A stretch of 64,000 nt of DNA, taken from positions 62,001 to 126,000 of the forward strand of contig NZ_JBALHR010000001.1 in assembly GCF_036964905.1 (NCBI RefSeq). The letters are read 5' to 3'. Made by a program: the position numbers and the translations under genes. Below, piece after piece: positions 61,314-64,000 of this stretch (positions within the stretch are counted from its first letter, which is position 1; every line of letters begins with the position of its first letter). Source of the DNA: Gemmobacter denitrificans. Lineage in GTDB: Bacteria; Pseudomonadota; Alphaproteobacteria; Rhodobacterales; Rhodobacteraceae. The notes below the pieces were generated by a model. That model made no database searches. It was not told where the DNA came from and worked only from the letters and a program-made list of their open reading frames with translations.

Positions 61314-62687
61314 ATGTCTGGAAACAAGATCTTCGGCGGGGCAGGTGCTGCAACGGCGGGGGCCGTGGCGGTTGGGGTTGCAGCGGTGGTGGCCTTGTTG
61401 TGGTATGTGCAGCGCCCACCTGCACCCGCCCCGGTGCCCCTGATCAGTGCGGGATCAGAGCCTGCGTCGGTGCCAACCCCCGAACCCGTGCCGTCCGCAG
61501 AGCCGGCACCTGTGGCAGAACCAACAGGCCAGCCGGTTTCGGGGCAGGCCACCGTTGCCGATCCCGCACCCCTGGCGGCCCCCAGTTTTGATACTGTGCG
61601 GATCACACCCGAGGGCGAGGCGCTGGTCGCCGGACGTGCGCCGGTCGGCGCCTCGGTCGCGCTGTTGGTGGATGGGGCGGAAACCGCGCAGGCCGTGGCG
61701 GATGGGGCCGGGGCTTTTGTGGCGATGTTCAGCCTGCCTGCCTCGGATCAGCCACGGCTACTGACCATGGTTGCAAGGCTGGACGGACAAGAAAGCGTTT
61801 CGGACCAATCCGTTGCCATTGAACCTGTGGTGGGTCCGGATCCGGCAACCGTCGCAGAAGCCACGACGCCAGAGGGCGCAGCCGTGGCCGAGTTGGCGGC
61901 AGAGCCTGCCGCAGCAGAACCGCAGGCGCCCCCAACGGCCATTCTGATTGATGACACCGGGGTTCAGGTTCTGCAGGGCGAAGGCTCTACAGCCGACCTG
62001 ACCATTGCCGCCATCACCTATCTGCCCGATGGGGCGGTGCAATTGTCGGGGCAGGGCCAGCCCGGGGCGACGGTGCGCCTTTATCTCGACAATGCCGAAA
62101 TTGCGCAGGCTCTGGTGTCGGCCAATGGCAGCTGGATGAAGGTGCTGCGCGATGTGGCGCCCGGGCTTTACACCCTGCGCGCCGATCAACTCGATGGCAG
62201 TGGCGCAGTGACCGCCCGGTTTGAAACGCCGTTCCAGCGCGAAACGATTGAGGCGCTGGCCGCTGTCATCAAGCCCCCTGCCGCACCCGGTGTGCCGCTG
62301 GCGTCAGGTGCGCAGGCCGGTGCGACCGAGACCAGCCCCGCCGCACAGGCCCAGCCCGACCCCGCGCCGCAAGCTGGCACCGTGCCCGACACACCCGCCG
62401 AGCCTGCAGCCACGGCTGCGGCCCCGGCCACTCCTGCGGCTGAACCGGACGCGGTGGCTGCGACGGGTGCCGCAGCGCCTGCAGCCACCACAACGGCCGA
62501 ACCCGCGCCAGCTCCCCAGCCGGTTACCGTAACCGTGCAGCCGGGCTTTACCCTGTGGCGCATCGCACGCGACAATTTTGGCGACGGGGTGCTTTATGTG
62601 AAGGTGTTCGAGGCCAACAAGGATCAGATCCGCGACCCGAACCTGATCTATCCGGGGCAGGTGTTCACGGTGCCGACAGGGAACTGA
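61314..62687 (+). CDS. LysM-domain protein with N-terminal anchor and Ig-like domain
   Basis: 457 residues from the ATG at 61314 (GGAAGGGG upstream; a GTG lies directly before it). One membrane helix (about 12-31). A Pro/Ala/Val-rich stretch follows, with FDTVRITPEGEALVAGRAPV as a first Ig-like repeat and VQLSGQGQPGATVRLYLDNA as a second. After another Pro/Ala-rich linker (about 340-410) comes the C-terminal LysM: TLWRIARDNFGDGVLYVKVF and ending LIYPGQVFTVPTGN. It should bind peptidoglycan from the inner-membrane side. The 3' end overlaps the arsR-type gene by 23 bases. Confidence 0.88.
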   Translation: MSGNKIFGGAGAATAGAVAVGVAAVVALLWYVQRPPAPAPVPLISAGSEPASVPTPEPVPSAEPAPVAEPTGQPVSGQATVADPAPLAAPSFDTVRITPEGEALVAGRAPVGASVALLVDGAETAQAVADGAGAFVAMFSLPASDQPRLLTMVARLDGQESVSDQSVAIEPVVGPDPATVAEATTPEGAAVAELAAEPAAAEPQAPPTAILIDDTGVQVLQGEGSTADLTIAAITYLPDGAVQLSGQGQPGATVRLYLDNAEIAQALVSANGSWMKVLRDVAPGLYTLRADQLDGSGAVTARFETPFQRETIEALAAVIKPPAAPGVPLASGAQAGATETSPAAQAQPDPAPQAGTVPDTPAEPAATAAAPATPAAEPDAVAATGAAAPAATTTAEPAPAPQPVTVTVQPGFTLWRIARDNFGDGVLYVKVFEANKDQIRDPNLIYPGQVFTVPTGN

Positions 62688-63009
62688 GCCCGCGCGCACC
62701 ATCGCAACAGGCGCGCACTTCGGGATGATCGGCGCAGCAATCGGCCAGAAGATAGTGAATCATCTGGCCGATGGCCGCCGTGTCCACCGCATAGATCACA
62801 TTGCGCGACACCCGCTGCGATCGCAACAGCCCGGCCTGTTCCAGCGCGGCCAGATGAAAGGACAGGCGCGAGGCGGTCAGACCCAGTTCCCGCCCGATAT
62901 CGCCGGCTGCCATCCCGGCTTCGCCCCGGCGCACCAGCAGGCGCACCAGATCAAGCCGGGCCTCATGGGCCAGGGCGGACAGGCAGGCGAGGACTTTACT
63001 CCGCTCCAT
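62665..63009 (-). CDS. ArsR-family metal-responsive transcriptional regulator
   Basis: 114 residues. A winged helix with LSALAHEARLDLVRLLVR, MAAGDIGRELGLTASRLSFH and LEQAGLLRSQRVSRNVIYAV. The C-terminal end has Cys pairs (DCCADH, RACCDG), which could bind a metal or metalloid. Usually a repressor that leaves DNA when metal binds. Divergent from an Atm1/HMT1-like ABC gene, its likely target. Confidence 0.88.
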   Translation of the reverse strand: MERSKVLACLSALAHEARLDLVRLLVRRGEAGMAAGDIGRELGLTASRLSFHLAALEQAGLLRSQRVSRNVIYAVDTAAIGQMIHYLLADCCADHPEVRACCDGARGLSSLSAP

Positions 63010-63011
63010 CT

Positions 63012-63035
63012 TTCAACTACTCATGAAACGTTGAA
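63012..63035. promoter_or_regulatory. inverted repeat in the arsR-ABC divergent promoter
   Basis: TTCAAC-N12-GTTGAA lies 3-26 bases upstream of the ArsR start and about 60 bases before the ABC start. Spacing and place fit an ArsR-type operator acting on both genes. Confidence 0.5.
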
Positions 63036-63094
63036 TTGAACCTGTGTAACCCAGCCTTGCCGCGCGATCAACCGGCAAGGGCAAGGAAGCCCGC

Positions 63095-64000
63095 ATGCGC
63101 CGACCGACCGACTCGATGACTTCTTCCGATGCCGATACCCCCAGCACCAGCGGCTGGGTGACTCTGCGCCGCGTGGCCCCCTATCTCTGGCCCCGGGGCG
63201 AAAGCTGGGTAAAGCGCCGCGTTGTCATGGCGCTGGCAATGTTGGTGGCGGCCAAGATCGTGTCGGTCTCGACCCCCTTCTTCTACAAACAGGCAGTGGA
63301 TGCGCTGGCGGGCGATACCCCCGATACTGGCACGCTGATCGGGCTGACAGCGGTGGGGCTGACGGTGGCCTACGGCCTTGCGCGCCTGGGGGCAGTGGCG
63401 TTTGGCGAATTGCGCGACGCGGTGTTCGTGCGGGTCGGGCAACGGGCGCTGCGCAAGCTGGCCTTGGAAACCTTTACCCACATCCATGCACTGTCGCTGC
63501 GCTATCACATCACCCGCAAGACCGGCGGGCTGTCGCGCATCATCGAACGCGGGGTGAAGGGCGTCGATTTCCTGCTCCGCTTCATGCTGTTTTCGATCGG
63601 GCCGCTGATCCTCGAACTGTCCATGGTCGCCGCGATCTTCGCCTTGCTGTTCGGCTGGCAATATATGGTGGTCGTGGTCGTGACCATCGCGCTGTATGTC
63701 ACCTTTACCCTGAAGGTGACAGAATGGCGCGTGGCGATCCGGCGCCAGATGAACGATCAGGACACCGACGCAAATCAGAAAGCCATCGACAGCCTGCTGA
63801 ATTTCGAAACTGTCCGCTACTTTGCCGCCGCCGGGCGTGAAGCCGCGCGTTATGACCGCGCGATGGAGGGATATGAGGCCGCGGCCGTCAAGACCGGGCA
63901 GTCGCTGGCGTTTCTCAATGCCGGGCAATCGCTCATCATCACCAGCGGTCTGGTGGCGGTCATGGTCATGGCGGCCAAAGGTGTGCAGGCGGGGGTGCTG
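63095..64000 (+). CDS. ABC transporter of the Atm1/HMT1 type (partial, cut by right edge)
   Basis: 302 residues seen from the ATG at 63095 (AAGGAAGCC upstream). A short polar leader is followed by the Atm1/HMT1-like membrane domain: KIVSVSTPFFYKQAVDALAG, then THIHALSLRYHITRKTGGLS and IDSLLNFETVRYFAAAGREA. The last two are hallmarks of the family exporting glutathione-linked metal or sulfur compounds. ATP-binding domain lies beyond the window. The divergent ArsR regulator suggests heavy-metal tolerance. Confidence 0.9.
   Translation, partial: MRRPTDSMTSSDADTPSTSGWVTLRRVAPYLWPRGESWVKRRVVMALAMLVAAKIVSVSTPFFYKQAVDALAGDTPDTGTLIGLTAVGLTVAYGLARLGAVAFGELRDAVFVRVGQRALRKLALETFTHIHALSLRYHITRKTGGLSRIIERGVKGVDFLLRFMLFSIGPLILELSMVAAIFALLFGWQYMVVVVVTIALYVTFTLKVTEWRVAIRRQMNDQDTDANQKAIDSLLNFETVRYFAAAGREAARYDRAMEGYEAAAVKTGQSLAFLNAGQSLIITSGLVAVMVMAAKGVQAGVL

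Overview
The window looks like chromosomal DNA of an alphaproteobacterium of the order Rhodobacterales. It is GC-rich, densely packed with genes joined by ATGA-type overlaps, and carries family-typical blocks: soxBDAG, gph/glmU/glmS, the leucine (liu) genes, pcm-tolC-popZ-like and pntAB. The CtrA and FnrL-type boxes also fit. I saw no phage, insertion sequence, CRISPR array, rRNA or tRNA. Nearly all the sequence is gene-bearing and compositionally even, so this is core genome rather than an island.

Layout. 1-536: start of ccmI (cytochrome c maturation), leftward. 731-5906: complete heterotetrameric sarcosine oxidase operon soxB-D-A-G. 5976-6826: two tandem, related small secreted proteins behind a strong hairpin. 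6944-7546: iron superoxide dismutase. 7625-9992: DegT-type aminotransferase, a small secreted protein and phosphoglycolate phosphatase. 10086-14557: glmU-glmS (UDP-GlcNAc supply) with a PPOX-fold protein and an AlkD-like protein. 14575-15030: creA. 15182-24591: leucine/isovalerate catabolism (ivd, mccB, mccA, HMG-CoA lyase, methylglutaconyl-CoA hydratase), interrupted by a reversed ompW and by co-directional nuclease, nitronate-monooxygenase-like and GST genes. 24763-27870: pcm, tolC and a PopZ-like acidic protein. 28484-29047: efp. 29102-31617: ygfZ and an MsbA-like ABC exporter. 31730-34633: serine-glyoxylate aminotransferase family, DUF305, a PuuD-like amidotransferase and a frameshifted DUF1304 gene. 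34802-38088: L,D-transpeptidase, then kynU-kynA. 38445-41472: pntAB transhydrogenase. 41631-42914: DUF3422.

42957-52703: a divergent peptide-uptake and catabolic locus. It has a five-gene Dpp/Opp-type ABC importer leftward, and two M20 amidohydrolases plus a DAO-type FAD oxidase rightward. Together they suggest import, deacylation and oxidation of an N-acylated or otherwise modified amino acid. 52757-55906: a glycosyltransferase with an N-terminal MshEN (c-di-GMP-binding type) domain and a perfect CtrA box upstream, next to carA. 56095-58547: yqeY, an AraC-type regulator lacking a normal start codon, VOC, DUF2244 and a small secreted protein. 58585-60443: a chemoreceptor with a multi-pass membrane sensor and an overlapping small exported partner. 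60639-64000: LOG-family hydrolase, LysM protein, and an ArsR regulator divergent from an Atm1/HMT1-type ABC transporter cut by the window end.

The most interesting points are the CtrA-box/MshEN glycosyltransferase, the divergent dpp-M20-DAO locus, the hairpin that covers the ribosome-binding site of the tandem secreted genes, the chemoreceptor with its small partner, the DUF1304 frameshift, and several perfect palindromes that look like operators. All functional statements come from reading motifs and family knowledge; no searches were run.
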